64,000 bases of DNA from Clostridium culturomicium (GCF_000821305.1 NZ_CCXK01000016.1:609033-673032); one strand, 5' to 3'; positions 25,780 through 35,463 are shown, numbered from the stretch's first letter. The notes: generated from the letters alone by a model not told the origin. Numbers and translations: made by a program.

Positions 25780-26585
25780 ATGAATATTAATTTACAAAAT
25801 TACTTTACCACAGGCGAATTTGCAAAGCTGGTTGGAGTTACGAAGCATACCTTATTTCACTACGATGATATTGGAGTTTTCTCTCCTGAAATAAAAAAAG
25901 ATAACGATTATAGATATTATTCGGTTTTCCAAATTGAAGCCTTTTATGTGATTTATACTTTAAAAGAGCTTGAAATGCCTCTAAAAGAAATAAAAGTCCT
26001 GAAGGCTTGATAAAATTATTGAAAAAAGAAGAACTAGAGATTGACAGGAAAATAGAAAGACTTAAACAAATGAAAGCATTAATTTCCTTAAAAGCTCAAT
26101 TAACAGAAAGCATATTTAACATCGCTACTGACAAAATTTCTATTGTTGAAGAATCAGAGGAGTTATTGCTTCTCACTAAAAGTCTTCTTGAAACAGACAA
26201 TAGAAGCATGGCAGTTTCAATTGCTAATCATGCAAAATACTGCTCTGAAAATGGTATTTCCTTCCCTAGCTATACTGGTGAAATGATTTCCATAGAAAAC
26301 ATCCTTAATGGAAATTACTATTCTTATAATTATTATTTTACAAAGATTCTTTCCCCTAAAAGTGGAACAGATATATTTATAAAAGAAGTAGGCCCATATT
26401 TAACAATCTATCACACTAAGGGATATTCAACAATTAATGAGGCCTATACAAAAATTTTGGACTATGCCAATGAAAATACTCTTAACCTTACTGGTCATTT
26501 CTTTGAAGATGTTATTCTTGATGAGTTATCAGTTCATGACTACGATAACTTTTTAATTAAAATATCCATTCGAATTCAGCAATAA
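25780..26585 (+). pseudogene. MerR-family multidrug regulator, frameshifted
   Basis: The first frame (77 residues) is a MerR DNA-binding domain: FTTGEFAKLVGVTKHTLFHY, then GVFSPEIKKDNDYRYYS. It stops after KEIKVLKA. A second frame from about 25998 continues with SPEGLIKLLKKEE, a coiled coil (about 25 residues) and a GyrI-like ligand domain. Relatives have a few more residues between KEIK and SPE, so a short out-of-frame deletion near 25995 split the gene. It is divergent from the deleted MATE gene at 24795 and was presumably its regulator. Confidence 0.78.
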
Positions 26586-26588
26586 AAA

Positions 26589-26706
26589 ATACCAAACCTT
26601 AATGAAATCACCAAATCTATGCTTTGGTGCACATGAACTTACTCCCTAGAGCACTTCTTTAACTCATCACTAAAATAAGGTTTCATGTATTTCGAAGGTT
26701 TGGTAT
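26589..26706. repeat. 118-bp imperfect palindrome
   Basis: ATACCAAACCTT (26589-26600) is repeated inverted at 26695-26706. Inside are GAAATC/GGTTTC pairings and a small hairpin, CACCAAATC..CTTTGGTG. It fills the gap between the MerR remnant and the convergent gene at 26715, so it could terminate both, but its size and nested stems also resemble a miniature mobile element. Confidence 0.5.
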
Positions 26707-26714
26707 CTTTAATT

Positions 26715-27269
26715 TTACTCTTTAACTCCAATAGCTTTTCCTATAGTTCCCCCAAGCTTAGTCCAAAAATAATTATGCTCCTCATCTGCTTGTGAGAAAT
26801 CGCCATCTTCCCATCTATTTATCACTTCTAAAAGATAATTTCTATCTGGGTAATCTATTTCACTAACTAAATCTCTTATATCACCAAGTGAATCACTATC
26901 AATAGGTAACTCACCCCATATCTTATCATTCTCAGCAATAATTTTTGTGTTTGCCATTCTATGCATTATATCGTATACTTTCTCCTCTGGATAATATTCT
27001 GGTGATTTTAGCTCTTCTTCATGCTTGTCCACTAATTCTTCTTTATCTTTATCTTTATCTTTATCTTTATCTTTATCTTTATCTTTATCTTTATCTTTAT
27101 CTTTATTTATGTCATCAACTATCCCCTCAATTTCCTTTTGATTTTTTTTCGCTTCAAATTTTCCTGTTTTGTAATTCATATAATAGTTATATCCAAATAG
27201 CCCTGCACCAAGTACTATAACAATAACTATAAGCCATATTAAAATCTTTTTTAATGTTCCCTCTCCCAT
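26715..27269 (-). CDS. Membrane-anchored protein with (Lys-Asp)n tract, DUF6241-like
   Basis: The 184-residue protein starts MGEGTLKKILIW with one N-terminal helix (about 6-28), a linker, a run of about a dozen Lys-Asp dipeptides (residues 56-78) and a C-terminal domain. That domain, with MHRMANTKIIAENDKIWGEL, a later NRWEDGDFSQADEEHNYFW and GGTIGKAIG, resembles DUF6241, function unknown. GGAGGTATATT sits directly before the ATG at 27269, so the frame opening at 27299 is not used. The Lys-Asp run is a polyampholyte spacer encoded by a perfect hexanucleotide repeat. Confidence 0.7.
   Translation of the reverse strand: MGEGTLKKILIWLIVIVIVLGAGLFGYNYYMNYKTGKFEAKKNQKEIEGIVDDINKDKDKDKDKDKDKDKDKDKDKEELVDKHEEELKSPEYYPEEKVYDIMHRMANTKIIAENDKIWGELPIDSDSLGDIRDLVSEIDYPDRNYLLEVINRWEDGDFSQADEEHNYFWTKLGGTIGKAIGVKE
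27041..27106 (-). repeat. Hexanucleotide microsatellite, 11 perfect copies
   Basis: CTTTAT is repeated eleven times without a mismatch (66 bp) within the gene at 26715-27269. Copy-number change would lengthen or shorten the Lys-Asp tract by two residues per unit without changing frame. Confidence 0.97.
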
Positions 27270-27398
27270 AATATACCTCCATATAAATTTGAATCCCATT
27301 CTATATACTATTTATACTATTTATACTATTTATACATAATTTTACCATATAACCCCAAAATAAAACAACCTTTATTCAAAGTTGTTTTATCCATATAC

Positions 27399-28709
27399 TT
27401 ATCCTTCATTTGGATCTGGTGCTGGCTTTACCTTGTCTATATATATCCAAGTCTTTCCTAAATCCTTTGACTCATATCTAGCCATCAAATTTCCACCTTT
27501 ATAATCACCATCAGCACCTTGTGAAACAAGTAGCGTCATAACTTCACCATTTATTTCAGGCACATTAGCTTCTTTAAATATATCTTTCCATTCTAGTCCT
27601 ATATCTCTATTTAACTGTTGCGGTTCTACTATAACTGGTTCAAAAGTCTTTCCACCATCTTCGGTTCTATATAAATTAGTATCATTTCCCTCAATATATG
27701 GATAGCTAAAAAATCCTAAACCATTTTCAAAGAATTTAGCTTCTTTTAAAATGTTTCCTCTAGGTCCAGCTCCAATATTCTCCCAAGTTTTGCCACCATC
27801 AGTAGTATGGAGTATTGCTGAAGCCTCTTGACCCATTGTCTTATCAAAGGTTATAACACTGTATCCTACATTTTTATTTTCAAAATGAATGTAACTGTAT
27901 CTAGGATATATCACGTCTAATAACGGTGCCTTTTCCCAAGTCGTTCCCTCATCATCAGAAAACAAAACAGTTAATGGAACTTCATTAGTTCCACCAAATA
28001 AAAATGAAGTTTTATCTGGTTCTATTTCATAACTTCCATCTGGCAATTGATTTCTGTACGTCCTACCAGCCATTAGTTCTTCAAAATCTATTGGTACCTC
28101 AATCCAATTATCCCCCTCAGTATAACTTACAAAAAGTTTTTCCCCCTCAATTTTATAGGTATATTGAGTCTTTTCAAAGGGCTTTTCTTGAATATATTCA
28201 TTGTAACTCTCTTCTTCTTCTCTCTTCCCACTTATGTCATATATCATTAATTGATAAGCAGCAGGAGACATTCTATCCTGAAGATAACACATTCCACTTT
28301 CATAAACTTCAAGATCTAAAACCCACTGACATTTTATTAGATTTCCCTCTTTAACTCCCCAATCTGAAAAATAATCAGTATCCTTCTTTTTAGGTTCAAC
28401 AACAAAATCTATCTGTACAATAGCTTCATCCTCATCTAAAACCTCTATAACCCCTGGCTTAATACCAACTAACTTTTTATCTCCAGGTAGGTATTTTTGT
28501 TTAAACTGATCAGTATATCCTCTCACCCATTGTTGTACAATTGAACTTTTATGAGAGTCTGCGTCTACTTGTATTGTAAAATCCCTTTCCTTTAAAATTA
28601 TAATTTTACTACGCTGAAATAATATAAAGCTTGCATACCCTATCCCCGTAATTAATACAGCTAAAATTATACTTAAAAGTATCTTATTCTTTTTATTAAT
28701 TCTTTTCAC
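27399..28709 (-). CDS. Membrane-anchored BNR/Asp-box repeat protein
   Basis: This 436-residue protein has one N-terminal anchor helix (about 9-30) and a C-terminal half with four Asp-box-like repeats: FSDDEGTTWEKA near 250, HTTDGGKTWENI near 307, RTEDGGKTFEPV near 349 and ESKDLGKTWIYI near 416. These usually form beta-propeller blades on the cell surface. The N-terminal half is unrecognised. The start is GTG after GGGAAGGAACA. It is preceded by no obvious terminator from the MATE gene upstream. The ligand cannot be inferred. Confidence 0.72.
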   Translation of the reverse strand: MKRINKKNKILLSIILAVLITGIGYASFILFQRSKIIILKERDFTIQVDADSHKSSIVQQWVRGYTDQFKQKYLPGDKKLVGIKPGVIEVLDEDEAIVQIDFVVEPKKKDTDYFSDWGVKEGNLIKCQWVLDLEVYESGMCYLQDRMSPAAYQLMIYDISGKREEEESYNEYIQEKPFEKTQYTYKIEGEKLFVSYTEGDNWIEVPIDFEELMAGRTYRNQLPDGSYEIEPDKTSFLFGGTNEVPLTVLFSDDEGTTWEKAPLLDVIYPRYSYIHFENKNVGYSVITFDKTMGQEASAILHTTDGGKTWENIGAGPRGNILKEAKFFENGLGFFSYPYIEGNDTNLYRTEDGGKTFEPVIVEPQQLNRDIGLEWKDIFKEANVPEINGEVMTLLVSQGADGDYKGGNLMARYESKDLGKTWIYIDKVKPAPDPNEG

Positions 28710-28759
28710 TGTTCCTTCCCTTTCCTTTAAGTTAATACTTCATTAGTTGTTATAAGCAA

Positions 28760-30130
28760 TTATATTATATCTATAGTTGCTTCTTCAAATTTACTTCCCT
28801 CACTAAAAAGTCTTTCTCTTTTTAATATTAAATATCCAAATCCAATAATATCAGCTAACATCCAGCCTATTGGAATGGCCCACCATATCCCTAAAAGACC
28901 TATTGATGAAATTGGTGCTAAGGCATAAGCTATTATAACTCGGCTTCCTAGGGACACTACAGTAAGCACAATGGACATTTGTGCTTTTCCAAGACCTCTG
29001 TAAAATGCATAAAGTAAAAATAAAAATCCTATTCCAAGGTAGCACATTCCTTCAATCCTTAAGTACTGTACTCCAATTGAGATAATTTCTATTTCGCTTG
29101 GCTGAATAAACATCAGCATTAACTCTTTTGAAAAAATACACACAACAAAGGAAGATATTAAACAGAAAACACCTGATATTTTCACTGCTTCTTTTATCCC
29201 TGTTTTAATTCGACTTGCCTTTCCTGCACCATAGTTTTGAGCTATATAAGTTGCAAAGGCATTTCCAAAGTCTTGCGCTGGCATATAGGCAAAGGAATCA
29301 ATTTTAACAACTGCAGCAAAGGCAGCCATAGCATGAACCCCAAAGCTATTTACTAGACCTTGAATCATTAGAATTCCAAAATTCATAATAGATTGCTGAA
29401 TACTATTTAAAATTGAATTACTCATTACCTGCTTTAACAACTTTTTATCATAATACATATTTTCTTTTTCTGGTCTTACCTGTGGAGCCTTCTTTATAAA
29501 ATAAATCATTATTGTTACTGCAGATACTCCCTGGGAAATAACCGTTGCAATCGCTGCTCCACCAACTCCCATATTCATAGGTAATATAAAAACTATATCA
29601 AGCACTATATTTAATACAGATGAAATCGCTAAAAATATTAATGGCATAACTGAATTTCCAATACTACGTAATATTGATGAAATAAAGTTAAATATAAAAG
29701 TAAAACCTATTCCCATGAAAATTATATTTAGATATGTTTTAGTATACTCCAGTGCCTCATTAGGTATATTTAACCATATCAGCAATTTGTCTAACAATAA
29801 AAAAGCTACAACATTAATAACAATTGTTACTACTGCAGTAAAAACAAAAGAATTCCATATGCTTGTTTTCAAGTCTTTTATTCTTTTAGCACCAAACAGC
29901 TGTGAAAATACTATTCCACTTCCCATACATAAACCTAAAATAATCGATGTAAGAAGCACCATGAGTGCATATGCTGATCCAACGGCTCCTAGAGCATTAG
30001 AACCTAAAAACCTTCCAACAATTAATGTGTCGGCAATATTATACAGCTGCTGAATTAAGTTTCCTAATATCAAAGGTAAACTAAAAAATATCAGTGCTTT
30101 TCTCTCATTTCCATAAGTCATATCCTTCAT
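28760..30130 (-). CDS. MATE-family multidrug efflux protein
   Basis: This is a full-length 12-helix MATE transporter of 456 residues that exports cationic compounds using a Na+ or H+ gradient. Motifs include SLPLILGNLIQQLYNIADTL at the start, VGRFLGSNALGAVG, and the second-half repeat with FGNAFATYIAQNYGAG near 275. The frame opens at 30169, but TTGGAGTTATAAA fits the ATG at 30130. Unlike the gene at 24795 it is intact. Confidence 0.92.
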   Translation of the reverse strand: MKDMTYGNERKALIFFSLPLILGNLIQQLYNIADTLIVGRFLGSNALGAVGSAYALMVLLTSIILGLCMGSGIVFSQLFGAKRIKDLKTSIWNSFVFTAVVTIVINVVAFLLLDKLLIWLNIPNEALEYTKTYLNIIFMGIGFTFIFNFISSILRSIGNSVMPLIFLAISSVLNIVLDIVFILPMNMGVGGAAIATVISQGVSAVTIMIYFIKKAPQVRPEKENMYYDKKLLKQVMSNSILNSIQQSIMNFGILMIQGLVNSFGVHAMAAFAAVVKIDSFAYMPAQDFGNAFATYIAQNYGAGKASRIKTGIKEAVKISGVFCLISSFVVCIFSKELMLMFIQPSEIEIISIGVQYLRIEGMCYLGIGFLFLLYAFYRGLGKAQMSIVLTVVSLGSRVIIAYALAPISSIGLLGIWWAIPIGWMLADIIGFGYLILKRERLFSEGSKFEEATIDII

Positions 30131-30261
30131 TTTATAACTCCAACTTTCGTAAAGTATTTTAAACCCCAATAAAATGGTAACATCTCACAAGTTACGAAGT
30201 CAAATTTTTACTTTTGATAATTCAGTAGTTTATCTATTACTCCTAAATTAAGCTGAAATAT

Positions 30262-30296
30262 AAAAGGAGATAACCTCATTAGCGTTACCTCCTTTT
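30262..30296 (-). terminator. Terminator of the RR-HK-lipoprotein operon
   Basis: On the minus strand AAAAGGAGGTAAC pairs with GTTATCTCCTTTT, then TATATT, a few bases after the lipoprotein stop at 30301. Confidence 0.8.
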
Positions 30297-30300
30297 GTGT

Positions 30301-31764
30301 TTATTTACTTTTCAATAAATTAACCTGATCACTCCAGTATCCAACATAATCGCCTTCAGCCCATTCCGCCATTACAATGTTTTCCTTACCTTCTAATGGC
30401 ACAACAATCTCTGAAGCCTTATCCAGATTATTATTTACTATTTTGTAAATATATAGCTTCGATTTTGTCCTTATCACAGCTAAATTTCTATTTGGTGAAG
30501 ATATTGCATCAACTGCTGAAGGCACCTGCTTTTGAATTCCTTGCCATGGAATAAATATCTCATCATGTCTAGCAATTTTTTCAGATACCCTTAAGGTAAT
30601 ATCAATCTTTTCATGCTTAGCTTCAAAGTTTTTCCCCTTTTCTTCATTACCATCATACTCTTTTTTATTAGTTCTACTTTTATAAGCTTTTTCCTGACTT
30701 AAAGTATAAAAGCTCCATCTTCCCTGTTTTCTTCTTATAGCAAAATTAGTAAAGGAATTTATATCATTATTCTTAAGAATGCTGTTCTTATCTGAAGATA
30801 AAATTACATTGCTCATATCTGTAGTATCAGTTAACGTACCCAGTGGAATAGGCTTATTAAATCCCAAAGTGTTCAAATCTAATACATAGGTGCTTAAAAT
30901 TTCTTCCTGGCTTTCGTCATTGTATTTATAGGTTCTAGTACTCATAAAATCATTACCAATAAAAGTTATTCCCCTATCAATATTAACATTCTCATTCGTA
31001 GCCGTTAATAAATCATTGTGAAATTCAATTTTTTTCCCATTCATATCCTCAAAAACAATTATATCCTTAAAGTAATTCTCTTCATTATATTCCCTTTTGT
31101 TGGTTACCTTAAAAAAACCATTTTTTCTTGGTAGTAGCAAATATGGAATCTCCTCAACCTTTAATTCACCATTTACATTACTTACCCATAAGGTTCTATA
31201 TTCATTGCCCTCTTCATCTTCTTGACTCCTCAAACCTATTAAAACTCCACTATCTATTTTATAATAACTATCATCATTAATATGATTTATAGAGTTATGT
31301 ACTGATTGAAGAGGTTCTTTATCTACCCTGACTAGTTGATATAATATACTGTCCTCTATTAAATATACCCCATCTTCTATAAACATAATGTCTTTAATAA
31401 AAGTATTATTCGAGCTTATTGTTAAAACCTTTATATCTTCATCAGCCGGATTAATATTATCCGGTATATATCCCATTACATCATATAAATAAGCATCTTT
31501 ATTTACAACTTTTACTTTATAGCTTATATTTTCATAAACTTTTCCTATCAGAAGCACTTCCTCATTACTAAAACTTACAATAGTTCCCTCTATACTATCT
31601 TTTGCTCCCTCTGGAAGATTAGGCACTTTAACTCTTTCAATCTTCCATTGTCCTTCAATAAGAGTTTTAGTTGTTGGATTAGCTACTTTTAAATTAAAGC
31701 TTCCACAAGCTGTAAAAATAAAGGCATTTATTACTATTAAAATTAAAACTATCAGTCTTTTCAC
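30301..31764 (-). CDS. Large hypothetical lipoprotein of a two-component operon
   Basis: The N-terminus MKRLIVLILIVINAFIFTAC carries the lipobox FTAC; the 487-residue mature protein is extracytoplasmic and unrecognised. It includes EGQWKIERVKVPNLP near 42, resembling a small lipocalin-like strand, and long beta-rich stretches suggestive of a propeller. GTG start after AAGGAGGAAC. It follows the histidine kinase by a single base, so it is part of the response-regulator/kinase operon and may be its accessory sensor or a target. Confidence 0.68.
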   Translation of the reverse strand: MKRLIVLILIVINAFIFTACGSFNLKVANPTTKTLIEGQWKIERVKVPNLPEGAKDSIEGTIVSFSNEEVLLIGKVYENISYKVKVVNKDAYLYDVMGYIPDNINPADEDIKVLTISSNNTFIKDIMFIEDGVYLIEDSILYQLVRVDKEPLQSVHNSINHINDDSYYKIDSGVLIGLRSQEDEEGNEYRTLWVSNVNGELKVEEIPYLLLPRKNGFFKVTNKREYNEENYFKDIIVFEDMNGKKIEFHNDLLTATNENVNIDRGITFIGNDFMSTRTYKYNDESQEEILSTYVLDLNTLGFNKPIPLGTLTDTTDMSNVILSSDKNSILKNNDINSFTNFAIRRKQGRWSFYTLSQEKAYKSRTNKKEYDGNEEKGKNFEAKHEKIDITLRVSEKIARHDEIFIPWQGIQKQVPSAVDAISSPNRNLAVIRTKSKLYIYKIVNNNLDKASEIVVPLEGKENIVMAEWAEGDYVGYWSDQVNLLKSK

Positions 31765-31765
31765 T

Positions 31766-33157
31766 TTAGTTCCTCCTTGGAAGGCTTATTGTAACTTTTG
31801 TTCCTTCTCCTAGCTCACTTTCAATTTCAAAACGTCCTCCATGAAGTCCAATTATTTCATCACAAATGGAAAGCCCTATTCCATTACTGGAATTTACATT
31901 TCTCCCCTTATAAAACTTTTCTTTTACATGTGGCAAATCCTGCCTTGAAATTCCATATCCTTCATCCTCTATAATAAGCTTAATCCATTCCTTATCTTCA
32001 CTTAAATCAAACTTAATTCTAGACTTCTTTGGTGAAAATTTAATTGAGTTATCTAAAACATTAATTAAAACCTGTTTCATCCTATTTCTATCAAGCTCTA
32101 TTTTATTAGAAGTATTAGAATTAAAATTCACATCAATAACCTTACTTTCAAATCTTGGTTCTAGCTGTTTTAAAATTCCCAGGCAGAATTCTTCTACATT
32201 GGTCATCTCTTTTGAAAGTGTTATTTTTCCTGAACTAAGCTTTGAAAAATCAAGTAGCTCCTCAACAAGGTATGTAAGTCTTCCAACTTCTTCTTCGATA
32301 ATTTTCAATCCTTCCATAACCTCATCTTTATCCTTTAAATCTGAAGATTCCAGAATAATTGCCCAACCTTTAATTGAAGTTAACGGAGTCCTTAATTCAT
32401 GGGAAATAGATGATATAAACTCGTTTTTTAATCTCTCATTTTTTTGTATCTCATCTGACATGAAATTTAGTGTTTCAGCAAGCTTTCCTACCTCATCCCT
32501 TGAATACTTCGGTATTGCTTCCTTAAAATTTCCTCTTGCCATTTTCTCTGCACCCCTGCATACTAAATTCAATGGCTTCATTAAACTGTTAGCAATAAAC
32601 AAACTCACCGTTGAAGCGATTGCTATAACTAAGGCTCCAAAACCCAAAATCATATATGTAAACTTTCTTATCACCATCTCAACTGGTGCAGTAGATGCAG
32701 AAAATCTAAGTACTCCCCCTACTGAAGTATCATAATAAAGAGAAGTGGCTGCATTTATAGTTCCATCTTTAAAATCAGTATTCGTATATATCTTACTTGA
32801 TGTAGATGGAATTTTTTTTAAAGCATCAGTCACTTCAGGTGTGGTTACTGGCTTATTATCAATATATCCTGAAGAATCCATAATTACCCTTCCTTCAAGA
32901 TCAATTACTTGAACACGGCAAGTTGTATTACTCCAAAACATATCTCTATTATTAAAAATATTTTCCTTTAAACTATCTCCCGATAAATAAGTATTATAAA
33001 AATCTGAAGATATTTTTATCTGTCCTTCAATAGATTCCCTTAAGTTCTTATAATAGTAACTTCTAATCATCCCGTACAAAATAATTTGAATTATTATTAC
33101 TGTTATAGTGATAATAATAATATAACTGCTGGATATTTTTTTTCTAATAGAACTCAC
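31766..33157 (-). CDS. Sensor histidine kinase
   Basis: The 463-residue kinase has transmembrane helices at about 12-32 and 166-190, and an extracytoplasmic sensor domain between them. HAMP is at 190-243. The phosphoacceptor His253 lies in SSISHELRTPLTS, and HATPase motifs follow near 350-450 (VLDNSIKFSPKKS, DEGYGISRQD, GIGLSICDEII). GTG start with GGAGGGAGAACTAA. It begins one base after the response regulator stop. The signal is unknown; the HK type resembles PhoR/VicK-like EnvZ-family kinases. Confidence 0.9.
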   Translation of the reverse strand: MSSIRKKISSSYIIIITITVIIIQIILYGMIRSYYYKNLRESIEGQIKISSDFYNTYLSGDSLKENIFNNRDMFWSNTTCRVQVIDLEGRVIMDSSGYIDNKPVTTPEVTDALKKIPSTSSKIYTNTDFKDGTINAATSLYYDTSVGGVLRFSASTAPVEMVIRKFTYMILGFGALVIAIASTVSLFIANSLMKPLNLVCRGAEKMARGNFKEAIPKYSRDEVGKLAETLNFMSDEIQKNERLKNEFISSISHELRTPLTSIKGWAIILESSDLKDKDEVMEGLKIIEEEVGRLTYLVEELLDFSKLSSGKITLSKEMTNVEEFCLGILKQLEPRFESKVIDVNFNSNTSNKIELDRNRMKQVLINVLDNSIKFSPKKSRIKFDLSEDKEWIKLIIEDEGYGISRQDLPHVKEKFYKGRNVNSSNGIGLSICDEIIGLHGGRFEIESELGEGTKVTISLPRRN

Positions 33158-33844
33158 TTAGTTCTCCCTCCATTTATACCCTGTTCCCCAAACTGTTTCG
33201 ATATACTTAGGCTTAGAAGGATTAGTTTCTATCTTACTTCTCATTCTTCTGATATTAACATCAATAATCTTATTTTCTCCAATATAATTATAGCCCCACA
33301 CCATATCAAGAAGCTCGTCTCTAGTAAATGCTTTACTTGGATTTTCCATAAAAAGCTTCATTAGTAAGTATTCTTTAGGTGTTAATTCAATCTCATTGTT
33401 ATTTTTAAATAAAGTTTTGCTGTTCAAATCAAGCTTGAATTCTCCAGATACAAGCTCTTTTCTTCTTATGTTATCGCCTATATACATCCTTCTCAAAAGG
33501 GATTTTACAACCGCAATAAGCTCTAATGGATTAAAGGGCTTAACAATATAATGGTCTGCGCCATTCTCTAAGCCTTCAATCTTGTCTCTGTCCTGTGCCC
33601 TTGCAGTAAGCATGATAATCCCCATCTCTGGATAATTTTTCTTTAAAAATCTACATACTTCATAGCCATCAATTCCTGGAAGCATTATATCTAGAATAAC
33701 TATATCGGGATCCTCTTTTCCAGCTTCCTCAATTCCCTTTTCTCCAGTGTCAGCCTCAATAACTTGGAAGCCTTCACGCTTTAAACTTATATTAACGAAT
33801 TTTCTTATATGTGCTTCATCTTCAATTAATAATATCTTATGCAT
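33158..33844 (-). CDS. OmpR/PhoB-family response regulator
   Basis: The receiver domain has the acidic pair in IEDEAH, phosphoacceptor Asp52 in VILDIMLPG, Thr in MLTARAQD and Lys in YIVKPFNPLEL. The C-terminal winged helix has EIELTPKEYLLMKL and NIRRMRSKIE. The product has 228 residues. The frame can start at 33868, but GGGGGAAGATT fits the ATG at 33844 and MHKILLIEDE is the family start. First gene of the RR-HK-lipoprotein operon. Confidence 0.92.
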   Translation of the reverse strand: MHKILLIEDEAHIRKFVNISLKREGFQVIEADTGEKGIEEAGKEDPDIVILDIMLPGIDGYEVCRFLKKNYPEMGIIMLTARAQDRDKIEGLENGADHYIVKPFNPLELIAVVKSLLRRMYIGDNIRRKELVSGEFKLDLNSKTLFKNNNEIELTPKEYLLMKLFMENPSKAFTRDELLDMVWGYNYIGENKIIDVNIRRMRSKIETNPSKPKYIETVWGTGYKWREN

Positions 33845-33932
33845 AATCTTCCCCCATTTTATTTTCAAATAAATGCACCTATAATAAGAATTTATTAAAG
33901 GTGCAATTTAGTTTATGTTATATTATAAAATT

Positions 33933-34289
33933 TTATTTATCTTCATCCTCATTATCTGCTTCTTCAAATTCAACATCAACTACATTGGCTGTATTAAATT
34001 CTTCTTCTGATTCTTCAAATACATTGTCCGTTGTATCTACAGTTTCATCCTTTTCGCCATAGGTAAATGAATAGAAGCCATTTTCACTCTTTTTCACCTT
34101 ATGTTTAAAGTACATAATACTTAAAGTTATTATCAAAACAATGGCAATTATAAACCATAATACAACCTTCGCAATAATACCAAATATGCTAAATATAAGT
34201 GGTGAGAATAGGAATAGAATCACACATCCTAATGCAATCTTAATAAGCGTCTGCATATCTACATTTTTCATATTATTAATTCCTTTCAT
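33933..34289 (-). CDS. Small membrane protein with acidic tail
   Basis: The 118-residue protein has two hydrophobic helices (about 15-40 and 42-62) and a highly acidic C-terminal tail (EESEEEFNTANVVDVEFEE). No family is recognised. Two ATGs, 34289 and 34271, each have an AAGGA site nine bases upstream, so the exact start is ambiguous. It is a single gene, 65 bp upstream of the response regulator operon. Confidence 0.65.
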   Translation of the reverse strand: MKGINNMKNVDMQTLIKIALGCVILFLFSPLIFSIFGIIAKVVLWFIIAIVLIITLSIMYFKHKVKKSENGFYSFTYGEKDETVDTTDNVFEESEEEFNTANVVDVEFEEADNEDEDK

Positions 34290-34460
34290 TTCAATATGTT
34301 CCTTGCGCCATAATTATACCAAACTTTTGAGTTCAAGTCATTTTTCTGCACCTTAGAATCGTCATATTTCATACAAATTTTACTTTTTAAATGAAACTTC
34401 TTATCTATATTTTCGAATTTAAGCAAACTACTTCTCCTTAAATTTGGCTAACCAAACAAA

Positions 34461-34509
34461 GATGTACTCTGTGAAAGCTCTGTTAATCAAAGATTTAGAA
34501 TCTCACTTA
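34461..34509 (+). repeat. Dispersed AAAGATTTGG element, copy D
   Basis: GATGTACTCT, then AATCAAAGATTTAGAATCTC and ACTTA. The TCACTTA end supplies the stop codon of the convergent reductase gene (read TAAGTGA on the minus strand). The same arrangement occurs in copy C at 46620-46699. Confidence 0.55.
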
Positions 34510-35244
34510 AAACCCACCATTGACATTTAATATTTCCCCTGTGATATAACTACTTTCTTCACAAGCTAAAAAAACTGCTGCCCTTCCAATTTCAGAGCAG
34601 TATCCAAACCTGCCCATTGGAATTTCTTCATTTAAAGCTTCTCTTTCTTCCTCATTCATCCATTTATTCATTTTTGTATCAATGACTCCTGGCGCTATCC
34701 CATTTACTCTTACTCCGTTTGGAGCTGCTTCTTTTCCTAAGGCTTTAGTGAATGAATTTATCGCTCCCTTAGATGCAGAGTAAAGAACTTCACAAGATGC
34801 ACCAACATTTCCCCAAACTGAAGAAATATTTATAATAGAACCTTCTCTTCTAGAAAGCATATGACCTATTACACAATTACAGGTATTAAATACAGATTTG
34901 AAATTAATGTCCATAATCTTATTGTAGGATTCCTCTGTTTCATCCATAAATAACCCAACCCTTGATATTGCTGCATTATTGACTAAAATATCTATTTTCC
35001 CTAATCTATTTATAGTATCTGCAATTAATCCTTTTGTATAATTGTAATTACTTATATCCCCCTTTAATAAAATGCAGTCTCCACCAATTTCCTGAATTTC
35101 CTTTAGTGTTTCATTAGCACTTTCATCATCCTTTAAATAGCTTAAAACTACAACTGCACCTTCTTTTACAAATTCTAAAGCTATTCCCTTTCCAATACCT
35201 CTGGTTCCACCAGTTATTACTGCTACTTTTCCTTTTAATTTCAT
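34507..35244 (-). CDS. Short-chain dehydrogenase/reductase, FabG/YmfI-like
   Basis: This 245-residue SDR has the TGGTRGIG cofactor loop at residues 12-19, NNAA near 89, catalytic Ser in INISSV near 140 and YSASKG near 155 (Tyr and Lys). PGVIDTKM and the terminal ITGEILNVNGG complete the FabG fold. It may be a 3-oxoacyl-ACP reductase or the related YmfI-type EF-P modification reductase; it lies alone, not in a fatty-acid cluster, which leaves the substrate open. AGGAATGAATTAAA precedes the ATG. Confidence 0.85.
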   Translation of the reverse strand: MKLKGKVAVITGGTRGIGKGIALEFVKEGAVVVLSYLKDDESANETLKEIQEIGGDCILLKGDISNYNYTKGLIADTINRLGKIDILVNNAAISRVGLFMDETEESYNKIMDINFKSVFNTCNCVIGHMLSRREGSIINISSVWGNVGASCEVLYSASKGAINSFTKALGKEAAPNGVRVNGIAPGVIDTKMNKWMNEEEREALNEEIPMGRFGYCSEIGRAAVFLACEESSYITGEILNVNGGF

Positions 35245-35463
35245 TTTAATTCATTCCTATCAATTTATATTACTCTAATAAGCACCATTCAGCTTATTTT
35301 TATATTTTCCATTAAATTTCCACTTACTATATTACTACTGAAATAATATAGAGATTAAAAGTTTTCTTACAACTTGTTCATTATTTCCTGTAATATACCT
35401 CTTTATTATTATACCATAATGTGTTATGATAAACATGATTTTATAGTAAAGGGGGTCTTTTTC

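Noticed and set aside
27041..27106. Repeat tract as a CRISPR-like array
   Set aside because: It is a continuous hexanucleotide microsatellite within a coding frame, without spacers.
28851..29045. Small minus-strand frame inside the MATE gene at 28760
   Set aside because: It lies wholly within the MATE frame in another register and has no ribosome-binding site or protein-like composition.
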